Shown: positions 32,699 to 41,561, counted from the first letter of the stretch. The stretch: 64,000 nt of DNA from JBAIYU01 sp036763085 (GCF_036763085.1 NZ_JBAIYU010000010.1:434001-498000); one strand, 5' to 3'. Notes: generated from the sequence alone by a model not told the origin. Translations and numbers: made by a program.

Positions 32699-35068
32699 CT
32701 ATTTAAACATTACTTTGCGATTGTTTAATTTTTGCAGTAAGCCTGGGCGACCGCTAGGCACAACTATTTCACGCATAACTTCGTCAAAGGACATCCCTAG
32801 AGATTCTCCCGCCATAAGCTCTTCGCCAGATATTGGACTAATTTTATCAGCGTAGTTGGCTACAATTAATCCAAGAACAGCACCAATTAGCGGTACTCCA
32901 ATCACTGGCAGGTAAGGAATACCACCGCCGCTAATTAAGAACATGGCTGTCAGCATTACTGCACCAACAAGCATGCCATATTGCCGCTCTGAAGATGTAA
33001 AAGTAATAGCAACACGAGTTGCTATACCTCGCCAGCCGCTAATCTTAATTTTCGCTTGGGATGCTAAACGCTTACGGCGCATAACAGTCATAACTGCAGT
33101 GTGGTCGAGCACTAAGAACAAGATAGTAACAATAACTGCTGCCATTCCCGCTAATATCGCTTTTACCTCGTTTAAGAGTTGATACACTTCACTTCGTGTA
33201 TTAGGTTCAATCACACCCAGCGAACTTGAGTAAAGTGAAACATTATTATGACCAACCTGCTTGTGAACAACAGGCGTAACCGCCTCAAGGCTGAGTTTAC
33301 CTGAAGTCAGCACCTGGATACGCTGACCTGGAATAACCTGGCCATCTATAAATTTATCCAAAACTGATACTGAATGGCTTATATCTTCATCTTTCAAATT
33401 TGGGGCTGAAGCTGCCATATATTGCAGCTGAGCAGTAATAAGAGGTACATCTAGCTGTTGCAATTTAGCCAGCCTGTCATCTGCACTTGTTAAGTTGCTT
33501 CTAGCGCCAGCTGCATCAAAATTTCTTAGTGATGCCAGAGTACTATTACCGCTAGTCACTACATTATCAATCGTATATTTAGCACTGCGAGCATCTGCAG
33601 CAATATTGTCCAGTGAACTTAATCCCGATTTTAAGCTGTTTAGGTTATTTTGACTTGCTGTGAGATTATCAATGGCCGTGCCAGCTTCAGGATTAAGCAG
33701 TTTGACAACTTGCAGTGTGCTTATTAGCCCCCCCATTGAGCGTGAAGAACTATCAAGCTGATTCTGAATTGAACTAGTGTTAATATTAGCAAGTCCACTT
33801 GTGGCTGCTTGTATAGCAGTTCCAGCAGTCTGCATGTTTTTTAGAGTTTGCTCAATTGCTCCAATGCTATTGCTGTAATTATCGAGCGCACCTAAAGCAA
33901 TTTGACTCATATTTTTAGTGTCTTGGGCAAACCCTGGTATCTGCCCCACTAACTTGGACGTTTCTGTTAAGGCTGAACTGAGCTGCTGGCGAGGACTATG
34001 GTAGGTAGCACTGCCAATATACTCCCCAATTAAATTATTAGCTAGCTTATAGCCTTGGTTGTTGGTTAATAGAGAAGAATCACCTTGAGTAATTACTCCC
34101 TCCGCTATACCATCAGGACGAACAGCAGTAATTGAAACCAGCACATTCCCACTTATTGGAGCATTCCCAGCAGCAGGCTGAGTAGCTGCTGCACCTTGAA
34201 ATGCAACAACATCTCCCTTCATGAATTTTGCACCAGCATTTGGCTTAATAGTTACTTGGGAAGCATATGCTGACAAAAACCTTTTTAACTCCATCATGGT
34301 ACTTACCATATAAGTCATATCATCATTTTTACCATCAATAGATACATTCTGCGCATAATCAGCCTTTAGCTCCGTTTTAATATCCCCTGCGATAGCTTCA
34401 CCGAGTCGAATAGGGTTAGACGGTTCAGCTCCAACCGGAAAACTGATTTCGATGACTTGGTATTCGTTTAGTATGGCTTTTATTTGCTGATTTACGGATG
34501 ATGTTTTTTCAAGTGAGGTCATAATTACCCCAACAGAATTACCATCACGGAAAGCGAATTTAACTCCATCCATCTGCATAATTCTTTCGATAAGCATATT
34601 TTTGGCGCCTTCCGGTACACCTCGGACATTAAGCTTCGGCTCAGTAAGTACACCGGCTCCAGCACCGCCAGGAATACTTCCGAATATCTTACCCAGATTT
34701 TCATAAATTTGTTTAGTTCTATATTGCTCAGGCAGTGCAATAAAGAAATTGGTCTTACCAGTAATTGTAGGACCTTCTTTAAGGCGGGCACCCTGGAAGT
34801 TTTCATCGATAATCTTTTGAATCTGAACTGCCGTATCTTCTTTCATTTCTTCACGGGCTTGGATAATTAAGTCATATTCTCCGTAATCGCCGACAAGACT
34901 TGCCAAAGTCTTCGAGAAATACGCATTAGCACCATATGATATAGCCCCAGCTGCTATCGAACCAATAAGAATACTAACAATAAGAAGGGTTAATATATCA
35001 CGGTTAAAGGAATCTTTTAAAACGCTTCTGGTTATTACTTCTTTAACTCTTTTTAGGTATTTAACCAC
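32699..35068 (-). CDS. Large membrane protein with FtsX/MacB-like topology, probable ABC permease partner
   Basis: The protein of 789 residues starts at GTG with GGGGTG upstream. It has one transmembrane helix near residues 25-50 (ILTLLIVSILIGSIAAGAIS), then about 580 extracytoplasmic residues including helical coiled-coil-like stretches (about 380-560), and three C-terminal helices (around 635-660, 705-725 and 728-750). One helix, a large external domain and then three helices is the layout of FtsX/MacB-type permeases. I do not recognise a named family. It has its own promoter after a strong terminator, so it heads the unit leading to lpxC and fabZ. Confidence 0.75.
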   Translation of the reverse strand: MVKYLKRVKEVITRSVLKDSFNRDILTLLIVSILIGSIAAGAISYGANAYFSKTLASLVGDYGEYDLIIQAREEMKEDTAVQIQKIIDENFQGARLKEGPTITGKTNFFIALPEQYRTKQIYENLGKIFGSIPGGAGAGVLTEPKLNVRGVPEGAKNMLIERIMQMDGVKFAFRDGNSVGVIMTSLEKTSSVNQQIKAILNEYQVIEISFPVGAEPSNPIRLGEAIAGDIKTELKADYAQNVSIDGKNDDMTYMVSTMMELKRFLSAYASQVTIKPNAGAKFMKGDVVAFQGAAATQPAAGNAPISGNVLVSITAVRPDGIAEGVITQGDSSLLTNNQGYKLANNLIGEYIGSATYHSPRQQLSSALTETSKLVGQIPGFAQDTKNMSQIALGALDNYSNSIGAIEQTLKNMQTAGTAIQAATSGLANINTSSIQNQLDSSSRSMGGLISTLQVVKLLNPEAGTAIDNLTASQNNLNSLKSGLSSLDNIAADARSAKYTIDNVVTSGNSTLASLRNFDAAGARSNLTSADDRLAKLQQLDVPLITAQLQYMAASAPNLKDEDISHSVSVLDKFIDGQVIPGQRIQVLTSGKLSLEAVTPVVHKQVGHNNVSLYSSSLGVIEPNTRSEVYQLLNEVKAILAGMAAVIVTILFLVLDHTAVMTVMRRKRLASQAKIKISGWRGIATRVAITFTSSERQYGMLVGAVMLTAMFLISGGGIPYLPVIGVPLIGAVLGLIVANYADKISPISGEELMAGESLGMSFDEVMREIVVPSGRPGLLQKLNNRKVMFK

Positions 35069-35097
35069 TGCTTTTTCACCCCGTTTCTCAAGGAGAC

Positions 35098-35127
35098 ATT
35101 ATATCACGTATATCACATTTTTGTCTA
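35098..35127 (-). promoter_or_regulatory. Promoter of the 789-residue membrane protein gene
   Basis: On the minus strand TAGACA and TATAAT are separated by 18 bases, about 30 bases before the start codon. The spacer holds a direct repeat of GTGATATA with a 9-base period that overlaps the -10. Confidence 0.65.
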
Positions 35128-35237
35128 GTTATATATACTATATTTATATACTCCTAGCGTCTAATCGTATATACTTTTTATAGATTTTATACTAAATCCA
35201 ATTCCATATCATTAGTAGAACAGATTGACTAAGTAAA

Positions 35238-35293
35238 AAAATAAGGGTCAGGCATGATAATCACTTGCGATTATCATGCCTGACCCTTATTTT
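35238..35293 (-). terminator. Very long perfect hairpin terminator after the second lpxL-like gene
   Basis: A perfect 25-bp stem (arms 35238-35262 and 35269-35293, core AAGGGTCAGGCATGATAATC) with a 6-base loop lies 18 bases after the stop at 35312. It ends in TTTTTT on the minus strand, and an A/T run on each side allows use in both directions. Confidence 0.85.
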
Positions 35294-35311
35294 ACAAAGT
35301 TAATTTTTTAA

Positions 35312-36172
35312 TCACTTATCTGGACGATTTTTCCATAAATTATGAAGCCAAAACCATTCATGGGGGTAGCTTCTTATATGTTTTTCTATAGTTTGAGCAA
35401 GATGCTGCGTCATAATTTCAACATCATGGTTTCTATTTTGTGTCGCTTCTATCCAAATTGGTTTATTAAGGTAAATTGTATGTGTTCCATCTTGATTCTC
35501 AGTAATGAATGCAACAACTATTGGCGCATTTTTCATTCTAGCTAGAGCAGCGGGGCCTTGAGGTATTCGTGTCGGACGATTAAAAAATTCACTTAAACTA
35601 CTCTGATTTCCTGCAGTCTGGTCCATTAGTAAACCGATGATTTTGCCTTCTCCGAGCATACGAACCATCTCTCTAACACCAGTCTTGTAGGTAATATGCA
35701 TACCAGTGAGGGTACGATATTCATTAATAAACTTATCCATTTGCTGATTGGATTGCTTCTTGGCTACACCGACCATCGGGAAGCCATTTAGAGCAAGCGC
35801 GCCTCCAAGCAATTCCCAATTGCCGCTGTGAGCTGTCGCTAATACTACTCCTTGCCCATAAGACAGGGCTTCTTCTAAATGTTCTTTTCCTTGGATGCGA
35901 ACGTGTTTATTAACATCTTTTTTTATATCAGGAAAAGCGAGTATTTCCATGAACATTCTTCCAAATCTGGTAGAACTCAGTTTTGCAAGCCTATACGCAT
36001 GATTAGCTTCAAGATCTAAACAGGTACGCACATTATTTATTGCAATATTTTTTCTATTTTGAGGTATTATCAGCCAGCAAACTTCACCCACCAGGTTCCC
36101 TAAGGTAACCCTAGCGTATCTAGGCATTATACATACAATCTTACTAAGTATTTTTACAAATTGATAAAGCAT
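35312..36172 (-). CDS. Lipid A biosynthesis acyltransferase (LpxL/HtrB family), copy 2
   Basis: This 286-residue LPLAT-fold protein has an N-terminal hydrophobic segment and TAHSGNWELLGGALA (H-x4-E) near residue 115, then DQTAGNQSSLSEFFNRP and GPAALARMKNAPIV. It is about 30-35 percent similar by eye to the copy at 17.6 kb, enough to be a paralogue rather than a duplicate. Two such enzymes would allow hexa-acylated lipid A. The ATG follows GGAGGTATAC. It is near yjbH-like and lpxD genes but has its own terminator. Confidence 0.88.
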   Translation of the reverse strand: MLYQFVKILSKIVCIMPRYARVTLGNLVGEVCWLIIPQNRKNIAINNVRTCLDLEANHAYRLAKLSSTRFGRMFMEILAFPDIKKDVNKHVRIQGKEHLEEALSYGQGVVLATAHSGNWELLGGALALNGFPMVGVAKKQSNQQMDKFINEYRTLTGMHITYKTGVREMVRMLGEGKIIGLLMDQTAGNQSSLSEFFNRPTRIPQGPAALARMKNAPIVVAFITENQDGTHTIYLNKPIWIEATQNRNHDVEIMTQHLAQTIEKHIRSYPHEWFWLHNLWKNRPDK

Positions 36173-36207
36173 GTATACCTCCGTTACTTAGCGATATCAT
36201 ACATAAG

Positions 36208-36834
36208 TTAGTTAGTAAAAGTCACTCCAACATATGTCCGATCATCGCGCCAGCCAGCATCCACCTTAAGCCCAGGGACTATAGATAAGCGGGCCCCATA
36301 ATTCATTTCACGGCCGTCATATTCTGCAATCAGCGTAGTTGCAGGGAAGGCACTGTCGCCAGTCAGAACACTTATAGGATTTATAGTTTTTTCAATGCCG
36401 GCAAATAGACCATCATACCGACCTTTGCCAACCCCTGCATGAATTCTAAAACCAAGCGGTAGTCCCTTACTAGCAACTGCGTAATAAGTGCGATCAGTTT
36501 TATCCGCTACATCTTCAATACCAATTGCTAATCCCGGTGAAAGTATTGTTTCGGGGAGCAAGCCGAGCTTGGCATTAAGATATGTCTGATCTTGGTCACC
36601 ATCATAACGAAAACCTGCCACCCCTATTTCGAAGTTTTTAGCGATACCAGTATTAAAGGTGCCAACGCCACCCTCTTTAAGGTTGTAATAGCCAAGTGAA
36701 AACTGGCCTTCATGTAAAACATCAGCTGATGGTGTGCTAATCAATCCAGTAGAACCATTAATTGAAGGTGCTGCTGCTGCTGTAGCAGTTGCCATGAAAG
36801 CAGCACAGATAGTTGCAAGCAGAACTTTTTTCAT
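36208..36834 (-). CDS. Small YjbH-like outer-membrane beta-barrel protein
   Basis: The 208-residue precursor has a signal peptide (MKKVLLATICAAFMATATAAAA), then SINGSTGLISTPSADVLHEG, which matches the start of YjbH/exopolysaccharide-associated barrel proteins. The rest is a run of amphipathic beta strands ending DRTYVGVTFTN. It is far shorter than E. coli YjbH (about 700 residues) and would form a small barrel of perhaps 10-12 strands. Function is unknown. Confidence 0.65.
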   Translation of the reverse strand: MKKVLLATICAAFMATATAAAAPSINGSTGLISTPSADVLHEGQFSLGYYNLKEGGVGTFNTGIAKNFEIGVAGFRYDGDQDQTYLNAKLGLLPETILSPGLAIGIEDVADKTDRTYYAVASKGLPLGFRIHAGVGKGRYDGLFAGIEKTINPISVLTGDSAFPATTLIAEYDGREMNYGARLSIVPGLKVDAGWRDDRTYVGVTFTN

Positions 36835-36951
36835 TGTTAAATTCCTCCTTAAAGCATTGTCGAAAATGGTCAGATAATCTCGCTATATATTCAGCATTAA
36901 AACTATTATATCCTGCTTTTTTACTCTAGGTAATATATGTAGAAATTTTTT

Positions 36952-37060
36952 AACCGCAGAGTACACAGAGTACGCAGAGTGGTTACGAAGAAAATCCGCG
37001 ATAATTATCGCGGAAAATATATTTCGTTTACCCTCTGCGACCTCCGCGTACTCTGCGGTT
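36952..37060. repeat. Nested palindromic repeat (family 1, GCAGAG arms)
   Basis: Arms AACCGCAGAGTACACAGAG and CGACCTCCGCGTACTCTGCGGTT; inner palindrome CCGCGATAATTATCGCGG is perfect over 18 bases. Confidence 0.9.
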
Positions 37061-37077
37061 GAGTCGTAGCTATTTCT

Positions 37078-38100
37078 TTATTTCTTACCCTCGACTTCGG
37101 CTAGGCGTTTTTCTAATTCCCTAACCTTTTTAAGTAGATCAGGGAGCTTATTTACTGAAGCCTCGGTTCTCAGCCATTCTTTGTGAGGTTTTGCTGGGAA
37201 GCCTGCGTAGAAAGAACCTGCAGGAACATCACCTATTGGTGCTGATCTAGCAGCAAAGACACAATTGTCTCCGATAGTAATGTGACCTACGCTGCCGCTT
37301 TGCCCGGCAAAAGTTACATTATTACCAGCTTTCACACTACCGGCAATGCCTGTAAAAGCTACTAATAGGCAGTTCTCACCCATTACTACATTATGAGCTA
37401 GGTGGACAAAGTTATCAATTTTAGTACCATTCCTAACTACAGTGCTTCCAGTAGTGGCCCGGTCAATAGCTGTATTCGCACCTATTTCAACATCATCTTC
37501 AATAACTACATTACCGACCTGAGGCACCTTATGGTGGCGGCCCTGAGCTGTTATAAATCCAAAGCCATCACTGCCCACCACAGCGCCGCTGTGAATAATT
37601 ACACGGCTGCCTATATGGCAATACTCACGAATGGTTACGTTAGGATATATAAGGCTGTCGCTGCCGATTACCGCATCCTGCCCAATATATGAGTGTGAAT
37701 ATATGATAGTGTTGTCACCAATACTTACATTGTCTGCTATCACCGCGTATGGTAATATTGCAACGTTTTCCCCAAGTTTAACATTCATCCCAATTACCGC
37801 AGTAGGGTGAATTTCACGCTTAATAGTAACAGGCGGTGTAAATATTTCAAGCAGCTTAGTAAAAGCAGCTCGAGGATTAGCTGCACGGATTGCTGGTTTA
37901 GGAAAATCGTAAATGGTGTCTGGAATAATCACGGCAGCAGCTTGTGAATTAGCCGCTTTGTCCAGGTGAGGTGGTACTGCAAAAGTAATATCTTTTATCC
38001 CTGCATCCTCAATATTCGTTACACCGGATATTTCTGTGTCTCCATCACCCAATACTACACCATCAACCAGTTCGGCGATTTCTTTTAATCTCTTATTCAA
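37078..38100 (-). CDS. lpxD: UDP-3-O-(3-hydroxyacyl)glucosamine N-acyltransferase
   Basis: This 340-residue protein has the N-terminal uridine-binding domain (LGDGDTEISGVTNIEDAG), a central left-handed beta-helix (IHPTAVIGMNVKLGENVAILP..., GSDGFGFITAQGRHHKVPQVG, catalytic His region IDNFVHLAHNVVMGENCL) and a C-terminal helix (PDLLKKVRELEKRLAEVEGK). This is the full LpxD layout. It lies downstream of the OmpH-like genes, an order that matches the skp-lpxD arrangement of Proteobacteria. Confidence 0.97.
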   Translation of the reverse strand: MNKRLKEIAELVDGVVLGDGDTEISGVTNIEDAGIKDITFAVPPHLDKAANSQAAAVIIPDTIYDFPKPAIRAANPRAAFTKLLEIFTPPVTIKREIHPTAVIGMNVKLGENVAILPYAVIADNVSIGDNTIIYSHSYIGQDAVIGSDSLIYPNVTIREYCHIGSRVIIHSGAVVGSDGFGFITAQGRHHKVPQVGNVVIEDDVEIGANTAIDRATTGSTVVRNGTKIDNFVHLAHNVVMGENCLLVAFTGIAGSVKAGNNVTFAGQSGSVGHITIGDNCVFAARSAPIGDVPAGSFYAGFPAKPHKEWLRTEASVNKLPDLLKKVRELEKRLAEVEGKK

Positions 38101-38118
38101 AGGAAAGCCTCCCGGATA

Positions 38119-38541
38119 CTATTGCAATTTTTTAATTACTTCCTCAGTAATATCTGTTCCACCTTGTGCTACGCCATTTTTATATAAAATTACGCCAAGC
38201 TTCTTTTCTTGAGCTACTTGATCAAGCACTTGTTTAATACTTGCATCAATCTGCCCTTCCATATCCTGTTTAGTTTTTAAGAATTCGCCGTAAGCTGCCT
38301 CTTGACGTTTTTGGAATTCTTCTGCACTAATCCCTGCTTTTTCTTTTTCTAAGTTATCACTAAGTTCTTTACCTTTAGTATTTAGTTGATCCTGGAACTG
38401 CTTTACTTTCGGGCTTTCGGTCATGACTTTATTGACGTCTAGTACACCAACATTTTGGTTACTGGAACTGCAGCCACTAATGAAGATAACGGCAATAAAG
38501 GTTACCATAAGTAGTAATACGTGCTTCTTTGTTAATTTCAT
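38119..38541 (-). CDS. Skp/OmpH-like chaperone, lipoprotein form (third copy)
   Basis: The 140-residue precursor has a lipobox (FISGC near residue 24) and then the OmpH core: VGVLDVNKVMTESPKVKQFQ, a charged coiled coil of about 60 residues, and VAQEKKLGVILYKNGVAQGGTDITEEVIKKL. Skp-like proteins are periplasmic chaperones for unfolded barrel proteins. A lipid anchor would fix this one to a membrane. It lies 18 bases before lpxD. Confidence 0.88.
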   Translation of the reverse strand: MKLTKKHVLLLMVTFIAVIFISGCSSSNQNVGVLDVNKVMTESPKVKQFQDQLNTKGKELSDNLEKEKAGISAEEFQKRQEAAYGEFLKTKQDMEGQIDASIKQVLDQVAQEKKLGVILYKNGVAQGGTDITEEVIKKLQ

Positions 38542-38584
38542 AAATTAATCCCCCAATTCATTCCTTTAGTTTTTCTATACAGGA

Positions 38585-38610
38585 TAGGAGACTGCTGTAG
38601 CAGTCTCCTA
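38585..38610 (-). terminator. Intercistronic hairpin between OmpH-like genes
   Basis: TAGGAGACTGCT pairs perfectly with AGCAGTCTCCTA across a 2-base spacer. There is no T run, so it may stabilise or attenuate the mRNA rather than end it. Confidence 0.5.
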
Positions 38611-38628
38611 ATATTATGCACTACTCAC

Positions 38629-39579
38629 TTATTTCTTAAACTCAGCAATTACAGACTCGGTGATATCTGTTGCATTTACATTCACCTGAATATTTGTTAT
38701 CACACTATCCAGTCGGCCTTCAGCGGCAATCTTTGCTGCCTTATCACGTACGTCTTGAATAATAAACTGCTCTAAAACAGTTACTTCTTGGCGTTTCATG
38801 CCTAACTGCTGTTCTAATTCAGGATTTACAATTACTGCAGACGAAGCGGGCTGTAAAGCTTGAGATTTGTTACGTGCTTCGATTGCAGCACTTTTAGCAG
38901 CCGCCTTTTGCGCAAGCTCATTATTTAGTTGACTTGCATAAGCGGCAAGCTGCTGTTCAACAGCTTTTTGTTCAGGCCCCATAATAGCATCCATTTTTGC
39001 TGCTAACTGTCTTTCTTTATCAGCCAGTTTATTATTACGAGACTTTTGGAGCTGCTCTAACTGATTCTGTAAATCAGTCATCTCCTCTTTGCTCAATTGA
39101 ACCGTTTTTAACTTGAGCTGGATGCTAAAGATCTGAGGATGGTATTCCTTGTCCACTTCGGCAGTATAGGCTTTAAGCTCATCAGTTAGCTTTCCGCGTG
39201 CTTGATCAGCTTTTGCGGAAAGTTTAGCATTTAGTTCAGCCTGCTCCCCTGCCATTTTTTCCTTAAACTCTTGTTCAAAAGCTGTATTTAAAGCAGTATT
39301 ATCAGGCGATGTAATAACTGAAGACATTGAACTAAACTGGCGCGCTGCTTTTACCTTTTCAGCATCAATTTGAGCAGATATTGTGTTTAACTGCTGTTTC
39401 AGTAAAACTAACTGCTGATATTTAGGATGTGCTTGAATTGCCTTATTCATGTCAATAATGCCAATAGCAGAAGGAGTATTGGTGTCTTTGTCGGTCTTGC
39501 CGAAACAACCGGCAGTAAAGGCTGCAACAGATACCATCAATACAAGAAACGGTATAACAGTGCGTTTGATTAACACCAA
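38629..39579 (-). CDS. Extended OmpH-like lipoprotein (second copy)
   Basis: The 316-residue precursor starts at GTG after AAAGGGG and has a lipobox FTAGC. Residues 35-60 (SAIGIIDMNKAIQAHPKYQQ) are a clear OmpH N terminus and the end (LDSVITNIQVNVNATDITESVIAEFKK) a matching C terminus. Between them lies a long, Lys/Gln/Ala-rich coiled coil about twice the normal length, possibly two fused arms. No family of this length is known to me. It is probably a periplasmic chaperone or spacer anchored by lipid. Confidence 0.8.
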   Translation of the reverse strand: MVLIKRTVIPFLVLMVSVAAFTAGCFGKTDKDTNTPSAIGIIDMNKAIQAHPKYQQLVLLKQQLNTISAQIDAEKVKAARQFSSMSSVITSPDNTALNTAFEQEFKEKMAGEQAELNAKLSAKADQARGKLTDELKAYTAEVDKEYHPQIFSIQLKLKTVQLSKEEMTDLQNQLEQLQKSRNNKLADKERQLAAKMDAIMGPEQKAVEQQLAAYASQLNNELAQKAAAKSAAIEARNKSQALQPASSAVIVNPELEQQLGMKRQEVTVLEQFIIQDVRDKAAKIAAEGRLDSVITNIQVNVNATDITESVIAEFKK

Positions 39580-39599
39580 ACCACCCCTTTCTAAAGAAG

Positions 39600-39627
39600 A
39601 GCCGAGCTTGGTAGTCCCTGCTCGGCT
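39600..39627 (-). terminator. Intercistronic hairpin between OmpH-like genes
   Basis: AGCCGAGC pairs with GCTCGGCT around a 12-base loop; no T run follows. Confidence 0.45.
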
Positions 39628-39652
39628 GCAAAGGTTCTATTTTAAAATTCAA

Positions 39653-40126
39653 TTATTTGCTAGTAAATTTCTTAGCAACCTCATCAGTAATGTCTTGACC
39701 GCCGTACACAACATTGCTTTTATCCATAACAACACTAAGTCCTTTTGCGTCCGCTACAGCTTTAATTGCAGCATCTACCTTATCAAAAACAGGAGCAATT
39801 AACTCTTGCTGCTTAAGGTTTAAGCGTTGCTGTAATTGCATATAGTAATCTTGCTTTTCTTTATCGCCCATAGAAGCAGACTTTGCGTCAAAATCTTTTT
39901 TTGCTTGCTCAACTTCGGCTTGCATCGCAGCTTGAGCCTTTGCCATATCTGGATGCTGGGATACTAGCATTTGATGGTTAACTACACCAACGTTTGACGA
40001 ACTGCCAGCAGCGGCAGCATAAGATTTGCCTGATTGTGAAACAGCAATTCCTACTATGCCAAGTACGAAAAATACCGTAATAACTAAGGTAATTAATTTA
40101 ATTTGTTTCTTTTCCAGTTTCAACAT
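39653..40126 (-). CDS. Skp/OmpH-like periplasmic chaperone (first copy)
   Basis: From the ATG at 40126 (AAGGGG upstream) the protein has 157 residues. It has an uncleaved-looking anchor or signal (LITLVITVFFVLGIVGIAVS), then NVGVVNHQMLVSQHPDMAKAQ, a coiled coil of about 60 residues and LSVVMDKSNVVYGGQDITDEVAKKF. This is the most Skp-like of the three copies. It is first in the unit and directly follows a consensus promoter. Confidence 0.9.
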   Translation of the reverse strand: MLKLEKKQIKLITLVITVFFVLGIVGIAVSQSGKSYAAAAGSSSNVGVVNHQMLVSQHPDMAKAQAAMQAEVEQAKKDFDAKSASMGDKEKQDYYMQLQQRLNLKQQELIAPVFDKVDAAIKAVADAKGLSVVMDKSNVVYGGQDITDEVAKKFTSK

Positions 40127-40226
40127 AGTTGACCCCTTCTCTCTGCCTAATGGCAATCAATTTGTCCAAGTTAGCTCAATAATAATCTCTCAATTTAGAT
40201 GAGCTATTTTATGCTAATCCTGTTCT

Positions 40227-40255
40227 ATTATAGCAAAATGCCATTTTTTATTCAA
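40227..40255 (-). promoter_or_regulatory. Sigma-A promoter of the ompH-lpxD unit
   Basis: On the minus strand TTGAAT and TATAAT are separated by exactly 17 bases, about 100 bases upstream of the first OmpH-like gene. Confidence 0.75.
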
Positions 40256-40262
40256 CAATTGT

Positions 40263-41561
40263 CTATAAATTACCTACCAGTCTTAACCAGTTTTCATTGT
40301 CAGTAAATACATATTCAGCACTAAGAAATTCGTGAAGCTTATACCTAACGCCAAGTTCGTTTAAGCTCCATGATTGATTTCGTTCTAGGCGCAGCTGCCA
40401 GTTCGAGCCCAAATCTTGCTTAGTCCATAATACTCCGTCTTTTTCACTAATGTCATATTTAATACCTACTGTAGTGACCGAGCTTAGACTATGACCCCAC
40501 CCTGGAAGAAAACGCCAAGTTACGCTGTTGGGGATAAACTCGATATCAAGAAAAAGCTCATCTTTAGGACTTGCATATTTTCCCACATGTAGTTTTAACG
40601 ATGTACTGTCATCTTGACGTCCAATATCAAGGTAACCTTCTAACGATAAATTATATTTTGTTGTTTCAACGTCCAAACTGATTTCAGTATTAGCAGAAGC
40701 ATCAATTGTCGGATTAACCGTCAGTTCATACCGCCTGGTAACAGGATGTTCAGCAGCTGCAGTCTTTATCTTTTCAGTAAAGTAACTACGGTGCCTTTCA
40801 ACAAAGGCAACCGGTAATCCATTTAAAGTGTTAGCAGCTTCAGTAACAGTAGGCCTAGCTTGCAAAAGCAAAACATTCGGAATAGTATTAGATCTCAAAG
40901 ATACTCGAACATCTTGAATTAGTTTACCTTGTGGTATTAAGGACAGCTTTACTATAGTGGTTGGTCCAGGAACTATTTCTAAATTGGAACGAAACTCCGG
41001 CAACTGAGCAGATAATAACTCACTAACAACTGATTTGGACACTCCCCCAGCCCAATCAACCGCATCTATCGGCAAACCAAGTAAAACACTGTCAATTCTT
41101 TCCTCAATATTACCTAAGTCACGTTGCATTAGGTTAGCCAGTTCCGGTGATAAGCCATTAAAATCAATGTCTAGAATTACATTATTTATTACCTCTCCCC
41201 AAGGCGTAACTTCAACCATGATTCTAGTCGAAGTACCTGGAGTAATATTTACTTGCTTTACCGAATATCCAACCAAAATGCGGTCAAAAACTTCTCTAAC
41301 TAGTTTTTCATACGACGCTTTTTTTTCAGTTACGTCAACAATCGTGTGTCCTGCTAAAACGTTCTCACCAATAGTGTGAACACTTGCTGCCATTCGTTTA
41401 GTAATTCGCGCCGGTGGTGCCGGAGCAGTGTCACCGGTAGTAACTTGCACCGTAATACTATCAACAGTATCACCAGCTGCGGAAACTACACTAGGCATAA
41501 AAAGTAATACCGCGAGAAATATATAGACAGCCTGTAAGTTTTTCCTGAAAATAATCTGCAC
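40263..41561 (-). CDS. Probable outer-membrane protein with duplicated periplasmic domain, function unknown
   Basis: I do not recognise a characterised family. The 432-residue precursor has a signal peptide ending VVSA. Two tandem units of about 85 residues follow, from near residue 105 and 190, sharing the pattern I-x-P-G-x-x-T-x-x-x-V-x-x-x-P-x-G (VNITPGTSTRIMVEVTPWGE and LEIVPGPTTIVKLSLIPQGK) and a later L-x-GLP. The last 150 residues are alternating beta strands as in a small barrel or half-barrel. Start is uncertain: the GTG at 41561 overlaps GGAGGTG, while ATT codons at residues 3 and 4 are better spaced. It lies between bamA and the OmpH-like genes. Confidence 0.7.
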   Translation of the reverse strand: MQIIFRKNLQAVYIFLAVLLFMPSVVSAAGDTVDSITVQVTTGDTAPAPPARITKRMAASVHTIGENVLAGHTIVDVTEKKASYEKLVREVFDRILVGYSVKQVNITPGTSTRIMVEVTPWGEVINNVILDIDFNGLSPELANLMQRDLGNIEERIDSVLLGLPIDAVDWAGGVSKSVVSELLSAQLPEFRSNLEIVPGPTTIVKLSLIPQGKLIQDVRVSLRSNTIPNVLLLQARPTVTEAANTLNGLPVAFVERHRSYFTEKIKTAAAEHPVTRRYELTVNPTIDASANTEISLDVETTKYNLSLEGYLDIGRQDDSTSLKLHVGKYASPKDELFLDIEFIPNSVTWRFLPGWGHSLSSVTTVGIKYDISEKDGVLWTKQDLGSNWQLRLERNQSWSLNELGVRYKLHEFLSAEYVFTDNENWLRLVGNL

